DNA of 64,000 bases from Sinorhizobium sp. A49 (lineage in GTDB: Bacteria > Pseudomonadota > Alphaproteobacteria > Rhizobiales > Rhizobiaceae). Positions 1 to 10,251 of the stretch are shown in pieces. The stretch's first letter is position 1. Every line of letters begins with the position of its first letter. Location: the NCBI RefSeq assembly GCF_002002725.1, contig NZ_MUNW01000064.1:62001-126000 (forward strand), given 5' to 3'. The notes below the pieces were generated by a model, which had not been told where the DNA came from, ran no database searches, and saw only the letters and a program-made list of their open reading frames with translations. The translations under genes were made by a program, and so were the position numbers.

Positions 1-1392
1 GCCCTTGTCCATGTAGACGAACCACTGCGGCGTGTTGCGGAAGATCACCGGCTTCTTGGAGCGCCAGGAATGCGGATAGGAATGCTTCAGGCGGCCGCGT
101 GCAAACAGCGCATGGCGGGCGATCAGCGCCTTGATCACGCGATCATTGGCGTCGCCCTTCTTGCCCTTGTCGTCAAGCACGCGGCCGGCGCCGCCTTCGG
201 CGTCCGGGCCGAAGCCGTGGGCATCAGCGGTAAAGTAGCCGGCGTCGTCGACGGTGAACGGGATCGCCGAGGAGATGCCACGGGCTTCAAGCGCGCGGGC
301 ATTGTCCATCCAGGCGTCAAAGTCCTCGCGGCCGTGGCTGGGCGCCGTGTGCACGAAGCCGGTGCCGGCATCGTCGGTCACATGGTCGCCGTCGAGCAGC
401 GGCACCTTGAAGGCGTAACCGCCACCGAGGCCATGCAACGGATGGGCGCAGGTGACGGCCGCCAGTTCGGCGCCTTCGATGTCGCGGACGAAATTGAAGG
501 TGAGCTTGGCCTTGGCAGCGGACTCGTCGGCCAGGCGCTTGGCGAAGATCAGCTTCTCGCCGGGCTGCGGTCCGAAGTCGTTCTCGGCGGTCGCAACTTC
601 ATAGAGGCCGTAGGCGTAGCGCGACGAGAAGGCAATGGCGCGGTTGCCCGGGATGGTCCAGGGCGTGGTCGTCCAGATCACGACGAAGGTACCGGCCAGA
701 TCTGCCGCACCTTCGGTGACCGGGAATTTCACCCAGATCATGTCGCTTTCGACATCGGCATATTCGACTTCGGCTTCGGCCAGCGCCGTGCGCTCGACGA
801 CCGACCACATCACCGGCTTGGAGCCGCGATAGAGCTGGCCCATCTTGGCGATCTTCATCAGTTCGCCGGCGATGCGCGCTTCGGCGTGGAAGTTCATCGT
901 CGTGTAGGGATTGTCGAAGTCGCCCTCGATGCCAAGACGCTTGAACTCTTCCGCCTGGATCTGGATCCAGCCGGCGGCAAAGTCGCGGCATTCCCTGCGG
1001 AATTCATTGACCGGAACCTCGTCCTTGTTCTGGCCCTTTTCGCGATACTTCTCCTCGATCTTCCATTCGATCGGAAGGCCATGGCAATCCCAGCCCGGCA
1101 CGTAGTTGGCGTCGAAGCCGCGCATCTGGAACGAGCGGTTGATGACATCCTTGAGGATCTTGTTCAGCGCGTGGCCGATATGGATGTTGCCGTTGGCATA
1201 GGGAGGGCCGTCATGCAGCACGAATTTCTCGCGACCGGCGGCCGAGGCACGCAGCTTCTTGTAGAGGCCCATCTTCTGCCAGCGGGCAACTGCTTCCGGC
1301 TCCTTCTGCGGCAGGCCGGCGCGCATCGGAAACTCCGTCTGCGGCAGGTAGAGGGTGGAGGAATAGTCGATCTTCTCAGCGGTCTCTGTCAT
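1..1392 (-). CDS. ileS: Isoleucyl-tRNA synthetase, N-terminal part (cut by window edge)
   Basis: Class I aminoacyl-tRNA synthetase that charges tRNA-Ile in the cytoplasm. The visible 464 residues are the N-terminal half of a protein usually about 960 residues long. The start reads [18 protein letters not shown]. The class I HIGH-type motif is visible as [11 protein letters not shown] near residue 70, inside the typical block [20 protein letters not shown]. The following segment, with WDCHGLP and the editing domain (for example [18 protein letters not shown] and [18 protein letters not shown]), is intact. The KMSKS loop and the anticodon-binding domain lie outside the window. The ATG at 1390-1392 is the family start. 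The gene lies downstream of ribF on the same strand, with a 343 bp gap that holds a RIME-like repeat. Identification is certain; only completeness is unknown. Confidence 0.97.
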   Translation of the reverse strand, partial: MTETAEKIDYSSTLYLPQTEFPMRAGLPQKEPEAVARWQKMGLYKKLRASAAGREKFVLHDGPPYANGNIHIGHALNKILKDVINRSFQMRGFDANYVPGWDCHGLPIEWKIEEKYREKGQNKDEVPVNEFRRECRDFAAGWIQIQAEEFKRLGIEGDFDNPYTTMNFHAEARIAGELMKIAKMGQLYRGSKPVMWSVVERTALAEAEVEYADVESDMIWVKFPVTEGAADLAGTFVVIWTTTPWTIPGNRAIAFSSRYAYGLYEVATAENDFGPQPGEKLIFAKRLADESAAKAKLTFNFVRDIEGAELAAVTCAHPLHGLGGGYAFKVPLLDGDHVTDDAGTGFVHTAPSHGREDFDAWMDNARALEARGISSAIPFTVDDAGYFTADAHGFGPDAEGGAGRVLDDKGKKGDANDRVIKALIARHALFARGRLKHSYPHSWRSKKPVIFRNTPQWFVYMDKG

Positions 1393-1450
1393 GGTCTTTG
1401 CAATCATCTTTTCCGCGCGGATCATCGCGCATGCGAAAGGGTGGTATCTG

Positions 1451-1552
1451 GCGCATAACCCCGAAATCCGGATCGATTTTCGGAAGGGATCATGCGCAGC
1501 TTCAAAGTTTCAGAGCGACCTTGGCGCATCCAGGAGACGCGCGGCGCTCTAG
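1451..1552. repeat. RIME-like intergenic palindromic element
   Basis: The 1393-1735 intergenic stretch has no supportable gene. It contains a palindromic unit: GCGCAT at 1451-1456 pairs with ATGCGC at 1492-1497, with an inner CCGAAAT / ATTTTCGG pairing around GGATCG. A second GC-rich half at 1524-1552 contains GACGCGCGGCGCTCTA. This two-palindrome layout resembles the Rhizobium-specific intergenic mosaic elements (RIME). The family match is from memory of the motif style, not from an alignment. Confidence 0.5.
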
Positions 1553-1735
1553 AAATGACTGGGGCGTCGGAAACGCCGAAATCCCGGACCTTCCGGCGGC
1601 CTAGTGCGCGCGGAAAGCCGGGCCAATAATTCGCTGATCGATGGTCAGTCGACGGTGCCGGGTCATGGTGGCCGGTTGTTTAAGGCGTTTTCGGCCTTTT
1701 GAAAAGGTCCGCCGCTTCGGCGCGGCGGATTTCTT

Positions 1736-2719
1736 TCAAGCTAAGCTGATCCGGCGGTCGATGTCGCTCAAGGGCGCAACGCCGGAGAGCAACGCCCTCG
1801 CCTCTTCCTCGTCCTGCCGAATCTGGGTCACCAGCGGATCGAGCCCGTCGAACTTCAGCTCGTCGCGCAGGTGACCGAAGAACGAAACCGAACAGACTTC
1901 GCCATAGAGATCGCCGGAAAAATCGAAGACGAAGGTCTCGAGCAGAGCCTCGCCGTCGCTGTCGACGGTCGGGCGCCGGCCAAAGCTCGCGACACCATCA
2001 TGCAACGAGCCGTCGGCCCGGCGGAAGCGCACCGCATAAATGCCGGCCTTAAGCTCGACTTCCGGGGGCAGTCGCATATTGGCGGTGGGATAGCCGAGCG
2101 TGCGTCCGAGCTTCTTGCCGTCGATCACCTCGGCCTCGACCGTGTAGCGATAGCCGAGCAAACCGGCGGCATGGGAAACGTCACCCTGCCCGAGCAACGA
2201 GCGAATGAAGCTCGAGGAGATCACCGAGGCGTTCTCGTCGCGGAAGGCATCGACCAGAGTGACGCCAAAACCGTTGTCGCCGCCCGCAGCCATCAGGAAG
2301 GCCGGACCGCCTTCGCGCCCCTTGCCGAAATGGAAATCGAAGCCGGTAACCACATGCGAGGCATGCAGCCATTCCAGGAGGACCCGATGGATGAAATCGG
2401 AAGCGGAGAGTTCGGAGAAGGTGCGGTCGAACGGATATTCGATGACGGCGCCAAACCCCATGCCTTCAAGGATGCGGGCCTTCAAGGGCGCGGGCGTCAG
2501 TCGGAACACCGGCGTGTCCGGCCGAAAGACGGTGCGCGGATGCGGCTCGAAGGTCAGCACCAGCGCGGGCACGCCCCGGGTCTTGGCTTCGTCCAGCGCC
2601 CGTTCCAGCACGGATTGATGGCCGCGGTGAACACCGTCGAAATTGCCGATGGCGACAACGCCGCCGCGCAGACGCTCGGGCAGCGGATCGCGGGTCTCGT
2701 TGCGATGAAAAACCGTCAT
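1736..2719 (-). CDS. ribF: Bifunctional riboflavin kinase / FAD synthetase
   Basis: RibF phosphorylates riboflavin to FMN and adenylates FMN to FAD. The protein is 327 residues, the usual bacterial length. The N-terminal nucleotidyltransferase domain shows the GNFDGVHRGHQ nucleotide-binding motif at about residues 27-37 and the ISSSFIR motif near residue 170. The C-terminal kinase domain carries the motif GRTLGYPTANM. It lies 13 bp downstream of a HAD-family phosphatase gene on the same strand, so the two probably share a transcript, with ileS further downstream. Confidence 0.96.
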   Translation of the reverse strand: MTVFHRNETRDPLPERLRGGVVAIGNFDGVHRGHQSVLERALDEAKTRGVPALVLTFEPHPRTVFRPDTPVFRLTPAPLKARILEGMGFGAVIEYPFDRTFSELSASDFIHRVLLEWLHASHVVTGFDFHFGKGREGGPAFLMAAGGDNGFGVTLVDAFRDENASVISSSFIRSLLGQGDVSHAAGLLGYRYTVEAEVIDGKKLGRTLGYPTANMRLPPEVELKAGIYAVRFRRADGSLHDGVASFGRRPTVDSDGEALLETFVFDFSGDLYGEVCSVSFFGHLRDELKFDGLDPLVTQIRQDEEEARALLSGVAPLSDIDRRISLA

Positions 2720-2732
2720 CTCAGTCTTCCCG

Positions 2733-3581
2733 TCAGGCGAGCCTTGGCATCCACCACTTCGGCGAGGCGCCTTCCTTTTTCAGGAAGGCAGCGAGCTTCG
2801 CCTCGTCGGTCCGGCTTTCGTTCATGTATTCCTGCGCGTGAATGCCGGCGCTGATGTAGAGCAGGTCGAAGCCGGCATCCTGGGCGCCCTTGACGTCGGT
2901 CGGCATGCCGTCGCCGATGGCAATGATACGCGACAGATCGAGCCCGCCGCGAACGGCCTTGGCCTCCGTCAGCGCGGCGCGGTAGATGGCGATGTAGGGC
3001 TTTCCGGCAATGCGCGCTTCGCCGCCCAGTTCTTCATACAGCTTGGCAATGGCGCCAGCGCACGGGATCAGTCGATGTCCGCGCTCGACCACCAGGTCCG
3101 GGTTGGCGCAGATGAAGGGGATCTTGCGCTTGGCAAGGCCGGTCAAGGTCGCACGGTAGTGCTCCGGCGTTTCGGTTTCATCATCATAGAAGCCGGCGCA
3201 GACGACGGTCTTGGCATCTTCCGACGAGACGATTTCGGTTCCGAGACCTTCGAGCAGCGGCAGATCGCGTTCGGCGCCGATGAAGAAGATCTTCTTTTCG
3301 GCCGCGGCGATCAACGCGCGGGTCACATCGCCTGATGTCACGATGCGATCATAGGCTTCGTCGGGAACGCCAAGCCCGCGGATCTGCACCTTGACGCCGG
3401 GACTCGGGCGCGGTGAATTGGTGATCAGAACGACCGTCAACCCAGCAGCCCGCGCTTCCGCCAGGGCCTCACAGGCCGACGCAAACGCCTGGACGCCGTT
3501 GTGGAGAACACCCCAGACGTCACAGAGCACGACGTCGTAGCGCCCTGCGATTTCCCGAAAACTGTTGATCCTTGCGGCCAT
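2733..3581 (-). CDS. HAD-superfamily class IIA phosphatase (NagD-like, TIGR01459 type)
   Basis: Cytoplasmic HAD hydrolase of the class IIA cap type (NagD/TIGR01459 group); the substrate is not deducible. The open frame extends to 3818, but the family-like start is the ATG at 3579-3581, giving MAARINSFREIAGRYDVVLC and 282 residues. Motif I is DVWGVLHNG (nucleophile and acid Asp residues), motif II is ITNSPRP, and motif IV is GDGMPTDVKGA near the C-terminus. The upstream part of the open frame is low in hydrophobic order and looks like non-coding reading-through. It ends 13 bp before ribF, which suggests co-transcription. In flavin genes this is suggestive of FMN-related dephosphorylation, but that is only a guess from position. 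Confidence 0.85.
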   Translation of the reverse strand: MAARINSFREIAGRYDVVLCDVWGVLHNGVQAFASACEALAEARAAGLTVVLITNSPRPSPGVKVQIRGLGVPDEAYDRIVTSGDVTRALIAAAEKKIFFIGAERDLPLLEGLGTEIVSSEDAKTVVCAGFYDDETETPEHYRATLTGLAKRKIPFICANPDLVVERGHRLIPCAGAIAKLYEELGGEARIAGKPYIAIYRAALTEAKAVRGGLDLSRIIAIGDGMPTDVKGAQDAGFDLLYISAGIHAQEYMNESRTDEAKLAAFLKKEGASPKWWMPRLA

Positions 3582-3931
3582 GCGGGCTTCCTGCAAACTC
3601 GGTTTCCGGCTTGCATGGCAAGGAAGGGGCGAGAATACAAGCCTCGGCCCACGAAAAACGCCGCCATTCCCAAGGATTCGACGCCCGCTCGCTGCACGCG
3701 CCGAGAAGGCGGCTCGCAGTCTATCGGACGTCGGATGTAAACCGCGGCACCAAGGACCGAAATGGCGAGCGGACCGGACCTCCGCACCAGGCCAGATTTT
3801 CGCGACCGACTTGCCCAAATTCCGACGGTTTCATGCAATAGGCAACCGAACCTTCCGGCTCGGCCGCCGTTCGTTGCCTTTCATGCGCCGCCGATAACCA
3901 TGTCGTCTGAAATTTTTTGAACGGCCAATCC
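3582..3931. other. Intergenic region between the HAD gene and groESL promoter
   Basis: About 350 bp separate the divergent HAD gene and the groES control region. Several overlapping open frames exist on both strands, but none has a recognisable domain or convincing ribosome binding site. The stretch should hold the promoter for the HAD-ribF transcript, which I could not place with confidence. Confidence 0.4.
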
Positions 3932-3960
3932 TTGACTCACACCGGACCCAGCCTTATCTC
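3932..3960 (+). promoter_or_regulatory. groESL promoter
   Basis: TTGACT at 3932-3937 and TATCTC at 3955-3960 are separated by 17 bp, a vegetative-type promoter. The flanking form CTTGAC...CTTATCT also resembles the RpoH (sigma-32) consensus of alphaproteobacteria, so dual control is possible. The start point would fall near 3967, inside or next to the CIRCE operator. Confidence 0.7.
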
Positions 3961-3967
3961 GGCCTCG

Positions 3968-3994
3968 CTAGCACTCGACAAATGAGAGTGCTAA
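3968..3994 (+). promoter_or_regulatory. CIRCE operator (HrcA binding site)
   Basis: CTAGCACTC (3968-3976), nine bases, then GAGTGCTAA (3986-3994). This matches the CIRCE consensus TTAGCACTC-N9-GAGTGCTAA with one mismatch in the first base. It lies just downstream of the -10 element and 59 bp before the groES start, the standard place for repression by HrcA. Confidence 0.95.
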
Positions 3995-4053
3995 CACCCA
4001 TCCATCGGGTCGATGAGCGATCCGTAATGTCATTTGATCGAGGGATTAGACTA

Positions 4054-4350
4054 ATGGCAAGCACCAATTTCCGCCCGCTGCACGACCGCGTTGTCGTCCG
4101 CCGCGTCGAGTCTGAGGAAAAGACAAAGGGCGGCATCATCATTCCGGACACCGCTAAGGAAAAGCCGCAGGAAGGCGAAATCGTCGCTGTTGGCTCGGGC
4201 GCCCGTGACGAAAGCGGCAAGGTTGTCGCACTCGACGTCAAGGCTGGCGACCGCGTTCTGTTCGGCAAGTGGTCGGGCACCGAAGTCAAGATCAACGGCG
4301 AAGACCTTCTCATCATGAAGGAAGCCGACATCATGGGCATCATCGGCTGA
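4054..4350 (+). CDS. groES: Co-chaperonin GroES
   Basis: Lid of the GroEL folding chamber, 98 residues, the full family length. The sequence begins [20 protein letters not shown] and includes the mobile loop segment [21 protein letters not shown]. The open frame extends upstream to 3982, but that start would lie inside the CIRCE element. The ATG at 4054 is preceded by AGGGATT and gives the standard N-terminus. It is followed by groEL after 62 bp, forming a two-gene operon under the promoter and CIRCE at 3932-3994. Confidence 0.98.
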   Translation: MASTNFRPLHDRVVVRRVESEEKTKGGIIIPDTAKEKPQEGEIVAVGSGARDESGKVVALDVKAGDRVLFGKWSGTEVKINGEDLLIMKEADIMGIIG

Positions 4351-4394
4351 TCAGCCGTCGTCCACACCTTTTCATGACAACCAATGGGCAATGA

Positions 4395-6171
<1,777 letters not shown>

Positions 6172-6217
6172 GTCGCGGACCTGTTCAAGCAGATCCACGA
6201 TGATCCATTCGGATCGG

Positions 6218-6250
6218 AAAGGGCGACCCTCGGGTCGCCCTTTCTTGTTT
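6218..6250 (+). terminator. Rho-independent terminator of groESL
   Basis: AAAGGGCGACC and GGTCGCCCTTT form an 11-bp stem with a CTCG loop (6218-6243), followed by a T-rich tract ending in TTTTT. Confidence 0.9.
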
Positions 6251-6712
6251 TTGTAGGCGTTGATGGGTCGCGGCTCACGCGCACGTCAAAGCTGTCCTCA
6301 GGAAAAAATACCCGGCGACTGCAGCAGCACTAAAAAAGCGTTGAAGTCGAAAAAAAACGAACTATAACAACGCCCCAAGTGGACAGAGATTCACGAGAGA
6401 CTGGATGGCGGGCCTAAAGCGAGCGAAAAATAGCTCAAACTTTTCATATTAACTGTGTGTCCAAGCTCTCTTTGAGAATATCACGCAAAGCATATAAGTA
6501 TTTAATCGCAAATTAAGCCGGCCTTTCCTGCGAAATCATTTCGCTTGGCGAGCTACGTCACAGTTTGGTGACCTTTCCGTACAGAAAGACGCAAACGACT
6601 TATCGTTCGTGTTCTTCTTGCTATGGGTTGATGGCTGGCGAGGGTTGTATAGTGGGGATGTGCCTGCCTGGTCGAACAACGACAGTCGACAGGGGCCGTG
6701 CTGGGGTAGACC
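6251..6712. other. AT-richer intergenic region with three short palindromes
   Basis: This stretch of about 460 bp has lower GC than its surroundings and no supportable gene. It holds three perfect short inverted repeats in less than 80 bp: GCGAAA-tca-TTTCGC (6530-6544), GTCAC-agtttg-GTGAC (6557-6572) and AACGA-ctta-TCGTT (6594-6607). TATAGT at 6648-6653 could serve as a -10 for the PAS-like gene at 6713, but no good -35 lies at normal spacing. Confidence 0.5.
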
Positions 6713-7159
6713 GTGTTTAAGATCACGAGAACAAATTCAGTTCCCCTCGGTGTCCCGGGACAAATGCATTCCGGGCTTCCGCATCAGGAATTCCTGGAAC
6801 AGTTCTGCGTGTCCGAAGGCTGGGCGGGAGACCTTTCGACGGGCCTGTTCCAGCTCGGCGAAAAGGCATCGGCCATCCATGGCCTCAACGAGAGCGAATG
6901 CGGGCTGCTCAATTTCGTTCGCTGCTACGACCCGGCCGACCGCAATCACGTGCTAGAGCTTTTCGAGCAGGCGGCAACCAGCTGCTCATCCTTCTGCTTC
7001 TCCACGACGATCAGCCTCGAATCCGGCCACAAGCAGCCGGTGTTCTGCATCGGCGAATCCTCGGGCCTCGAGGAGCGCTACTCAGGCACGATCCACGGCA
7101 TCTTCTTCTTCCCACGCTTCCTCGTCGAAGGCGCAGGCAAGGCTCTGCTGCGCCAGTAG
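6713..7159 (+). CDS. Stand-alone PAS-like domain protein
   Basis: 148-residue soluble protein with a GTG start at 6713, preceded by GGGG about 8 bases upstream. No enzyme motif is seen. Residues about 65-135 read like a PAS fold: a helix YDPADRNHVLELFEQA, then beta strands with FCFSTTISLES, then a PVFCIGES strand, then a closing GTIHGIFFFP strand in the place where PAS domains end in a G-x-DIT-type strand. A PAS domain with no output domain would act as a sensor or a partner for another protein. It converges on the MHYT-PAS-GGDEF-EAL gene, whose stop lies 75 bp away. The PAS call is by eye and moderate; a profile search would settle it. Confidence 0.6.
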   Translation: MFKITRTNSVPLGVPGQMHSGLPHQEFLEQFCVSEGWAGDLSTGLFQLGEKASAIHGLNESECGLLNFVRCYDPADRNHVLELFEQAATSCSSFCFSTTISLESGHKQPVFCIGESSGLEERYSGTIHGIFFFPRFLVEGAGKALLRQ

Positions 7160-7234
7160 GCGCGTCTCGTCATTTTCGGACGGCTTGGCAGCCGCGGGAG
7201 CGGCATTCCCGAGGGTAAGACGCAACGGCTCCCC

Positions 7235-10033
7235 TCAGGCGGCCGCCACCTTGGACCGCCCGGAAACGAGGCTCGAGATCGGCGCCGGCCGGCCGAGCAG
7301 GTAGCCTTGCGCTTCGTCACAGCCTTCCGCCTGCAGGATATCGAGCTGCGTCTGTGTCTCGACGCCTTCGGCCAGAACGGGAACGGATAGGCTCTGCCCG
7401 AGAGCGAGGATGGCACGGACAATTGCCTTTGCCTGCGGGCTTGCCTCGACTTCCCACATGAAGCTCTTGTCGAGCTTGATCTTGTCAAACGGGAAGGCTC
7501 TCAGCGTCTCAAGCGACGAATAGCCGGTGCCGAAGTCGTCAATCGCGATGGTGACGCCAAGTTCCTTGATCTGGCGGAGGGTGAGCAGCGCACGCTCCTT
7601 GTCGTCGATGATCGTCGACTCGGTGATCTCGAGTTCGAGCCGCTTCGGGTCAAGGCCGGTCTCGGAAAGAACCGCTTCCACGAGGCTGACGATGTCGCCG
7701 TTGGCGAGTTGGACCGGTGAGAGATTGACGGCGATCTTGTGTGCACTTTGCCATCCTGCCGCTTCACGGCAGGCCTCGCGCAGAACCCATTCGCCGATCG
7801 GCAGGATCGCGCCGCACTCTTCGGCAAGCGGAATGAACTCGTTTGGGGGCACCATGCCGCGATCGGGATGGTGCCAGCGCAGCAGCACTTCGTAGCCGAT
7901 GACGTCGCCCGACATAACCGACTTCTGCACCTGGTAATGCAGTGCCAGCTGCTTCTTCTCGATCGCATCCCAAAGGTCGTTGGCCAGGCTACGCCTTTGG
8001 CGCGCCGCCTCGTCCATCGACACCTCGTAGAAGCAGACGGTCTGGTTGAGCGCCGCCTTGGCACGGTACATCGCGAGGTCGGCATTGTTGATCAGCGTTT
8101 CGGCGGTCTCGGCATCCTGCGGATAGATGGCGACGCCCATGCTGCCGCCGGACTTCAGCTCGAAGTCGCCGAAGCGCATCTCCTCATGCAGGCTCTTTTC
8201 AATGCGGCGGACGAAATCGTTCAGCTCGGATAGGTCCTCGAAGCGCTTGACGGCGGCAAATTCGTCGCCGCCGAAGCGCGCCACGAATTCACCCTCCTGG
8301 AGCAACGATTTCATTCGCTGTGCGATCGTGACGAGCACAAAGTCGCCGGCTGCATGGCCGTGCAGGTCGTTCACTTCCTTGAACTTGTTGAGGTCGAGGC
8401 CGATGACGGCGACCTTGCGCGAGAACCAGGCGGCCGCGTCGAGTTCCTCTTCGAGGTAGCTGCTGAACTGCAGGCGGTTTGGAAGGCCGGTCAGGCTGTC
8501 GTGGCGCGCGAGGAACGAAATCTGTTCCTCGCTGTCGAGGCGTTCGGTTATGTCCTCATAGGTGCTGACCCAGCCGCCATCGGCAAGGGTGCGATGCTTG
8601 GTCAGGATCGAGCGTCCATTCGGCAACTTTTCGACGATGTCGCCACCGCCCTTGCCCACCATGTCGACGCGGTGCTTCTGGTAAAGTTCTTCCGACTTTG
8701 TCCGGGCGATTGCCGGATCGGAATAGGTGCGGGCAAAAACCTCGTCGAGGATCTGGTGGAACGTCAGGCCCTTTCCGGCCAGCGTCTCGGAAAAGCCGAA
8801 AATCTCGCGGCAGCGGCGGTTGGACAGCAGCAGACGGTCGCCGCTGTCGAAGAGGCAAATGCCCTGCGACATGTTCTCGAGCGCAATGTCGAGATTCTTG
8901 CTCACCTCGGCAATGCGATCGGCGTCGACCTTTTGCTTGGTGATGTCCTTGACGATCTTGATGAAACCCGCATGGGTCCCATCCTCGTGCAGGAACGGGT
9001 CGATCACCACATGCGCCCAGAAGCGCGTGCCATCCTTGCGGTAGCGCCAGCCTTCGCATTCGAACTTGCCATTGGCGCACGCTTCGTCGAGTGCCCTTTG
9101 CGGCAACCCCACCCGCTGGTCTTCAGACGAATAGAAGCATGCGAAATTCCTGCCGATGATTTCGTCGGCGGTATAGCCCTTGTTGGCTTCGGCTCCGGCA
9201 TTCCAGCTCGCGACATGGCCTTTCACGTCGAGCATGTAGATGGCGTAATCCTTCACGCTCCGTACGAAACGGGCGAATTCGCGTTCGGAAGCGGCGGCCG
9301 AAAGCTCGGCATGGTGTGCGAAGCCGGCAGCCAGCAAAACCATCGTCAGCAGGAAGAAAGCGGTTCCGGCGATGACGAAGGCCAGGAAATGCGGCTGTAT
9401 CATGCCCGCGGGCGCAGGCAACAGCAAATCGGCTTCGATCGTCACGGCGCCCATGGCGGTGAAGTGCAAGGCAACGATACCGAGTGTCATGAACAGCGTT
9501 GCCAGAACCTTGGCCTTCAGCGGTCGATCGACGAGCGCGATGGTCCGCAGCGCGCCGACATCGAACAGCGATCCGGCCACGATCGAGGCAACAACGAGCG
9601 TCCAGTCCCAGCGGATGCGGCCGGGAACATCGAGCGCCGACATGCCGAGGAAATGCATGCAGGCCACACCGAAGCCGAGAACGATGCCGCCGATAATCCA
9701 GGAGACAGGTCCCTGTGCATAGGTGGCGATCAGCAGTGCCATCGTCGTCAGAACGACCGCGACGGCCAACGACAGGGCCGTCAGATCGATCTGATAGCCG
9801 AGCACGACGCCCGGATCATAGGCAAGCATGGCGATGAAGTGGGTTGCCCAGATGCCGAAGCCGCTGGCTATGCCGGCAGCCACCGCCCAGATCGCCCTCG
9901 CCTTGCCGGCGGATGAACGCCCTCGCTGCAGCAACGTCACGGCACCGTAGCTCGAGAGGAAGCAGATGAGGGCGGCGAGCACGACCAGCTTGAGATCATG
10001 CTCGACCACGAGGCATGTGAGAACCTTGAACAT
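7235..10033 (-). CDS. MHYT-PAS-PAS-GGDEF-EAL cyclic-di-GMP turnover protein
   Basis: Integral membrane signalling protein of 932 residues. The start chosen is the ATG at 10031-10033 (MFKVLTCLVVEHDLKLVVLA), where MHYT domains begin; the open frame runs 36 codons further upstream without features. The N-terminal quarter has about seven membrane segments with repeated M/A-H-x-x-x motifs (ATHFIAMLA, ACMHFLGMSA, ALHFTAMGA), typical of MHYT sensors proposed to bind copper or gases. Two PAS domains follow (around NAGAEANKGYTADEIIGRNF and GICLFDSGDRLLLSNRRC). The GGDEF domain has an intact RFGGDEF active site but no RxxD inhibitory site just before it. The EAL domain has EVLLRW in place of EALLR, and the catalytic ELEITEST, DDFGTGYSS and LAEGVET motifs are intact. 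Both diguanylate cyclase and phosphodiesterase activities are possible. Confidence 0.93.
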   Translation of the reverse strand: MFKVLTCLVVEHDLKLVVLAALICFLSSYGAVTLLQRGRSSAGKARAIWAVAAGIASGFGIWATHFIAMLAYDPGVVLGYQIDLTALSLAVAVVLTTMALLIATYAQGPVSWIIGGIVLGFGVACMHFLGMSALDVPGRIRWDWTLVVASIVAGSLFDVGALRTIALVDRPLKAKVLATLFMTLGIVALHFTAMGAVTIEADLLLPAPAGMIQPHFLAFVIAGTAFFLLTMVLLAAGFAHHAELSAAASEREFARFVRSVKDYAIYMLDVKGHVASWNAGAEANKGYTADEIIGRNFACFYSSEDQRVGLPQRALDEACANGKFECEGWRYRKDGTRFWAHVVIDPFLHEDGTHAGFIKIVKDITKQKVDADRIAEVSKNLDIALENMSQGICLFDSGDRLLLSNRRCREIFGFSETLAGKGLTFHQILDEVFARTYSDPAIARTKSEELYQKHRVDMVGKGGGDIVEKLPNGRSILTKHRTLADGGWVSTYEDITERLDSEEQISFLARHDSLTGLPNRLQFSSYLEEELDAAAWFSRKVAVIGLDLNKFKEVNDLHGHAAGDFVLVTIAQRMKSLLQEGEFVARFGGDEFAAVKRFEDLSELNDFVRRIEKSLHEEMRFGDFELKSGGSMGVAIYPQDAETAETLINNADLAMYRAKAALNQTVCFYEVSMDEAARQRRSLANDLWDAIEKKQLALHYQVQKSVMSGDVIGYEVLLRWHHPDRGMVPPNEFIPLAEECGAILPIGEWVLREACREAAGWQSAHKIAVNLSPVQLANGDIVSLVEAVLSETGLDPKRLELEITESTIIDDKERALLTLRQIKELGVTIAIDDFGTGYSSLETLRAFPFDKIKLDKSFMWEVEASPQAKAIVRAILALGQSLSVPVLAEGVETQTQLDILQAEGCDEAQGYLLGRPAPISSLVSGRSKVAAA

Positions 10034-10251
10034 CGCCAAACGCCTAAATGAAATTTCTGGTCCGAAAATGGATTCCCACTTCCGGTTCATCGCTTCTGTT
10101 GGCGTCCTGCCATTTAAGGAATGGTGAAAGTCGGAACGCAACGGCCGTTTCGAAACGGCACGATGCTTTCGTCCTTAACGAAGATTGAAACACCACCGCC
10201 TTGTGGTTGAACATCTCAAGCCGGCTCAATGAGACCGTGACGGTCGTGCGG

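Noticed and set aside
7235..9916. Long plus-strand open frames opposite the MHYT-PAS-GGDEF-EAL gene
   Set aside because: They are antisense shadows in GC-rich coding DNA, with low complexity and no domain; the minus-strand frame has recognisable domains throughout.
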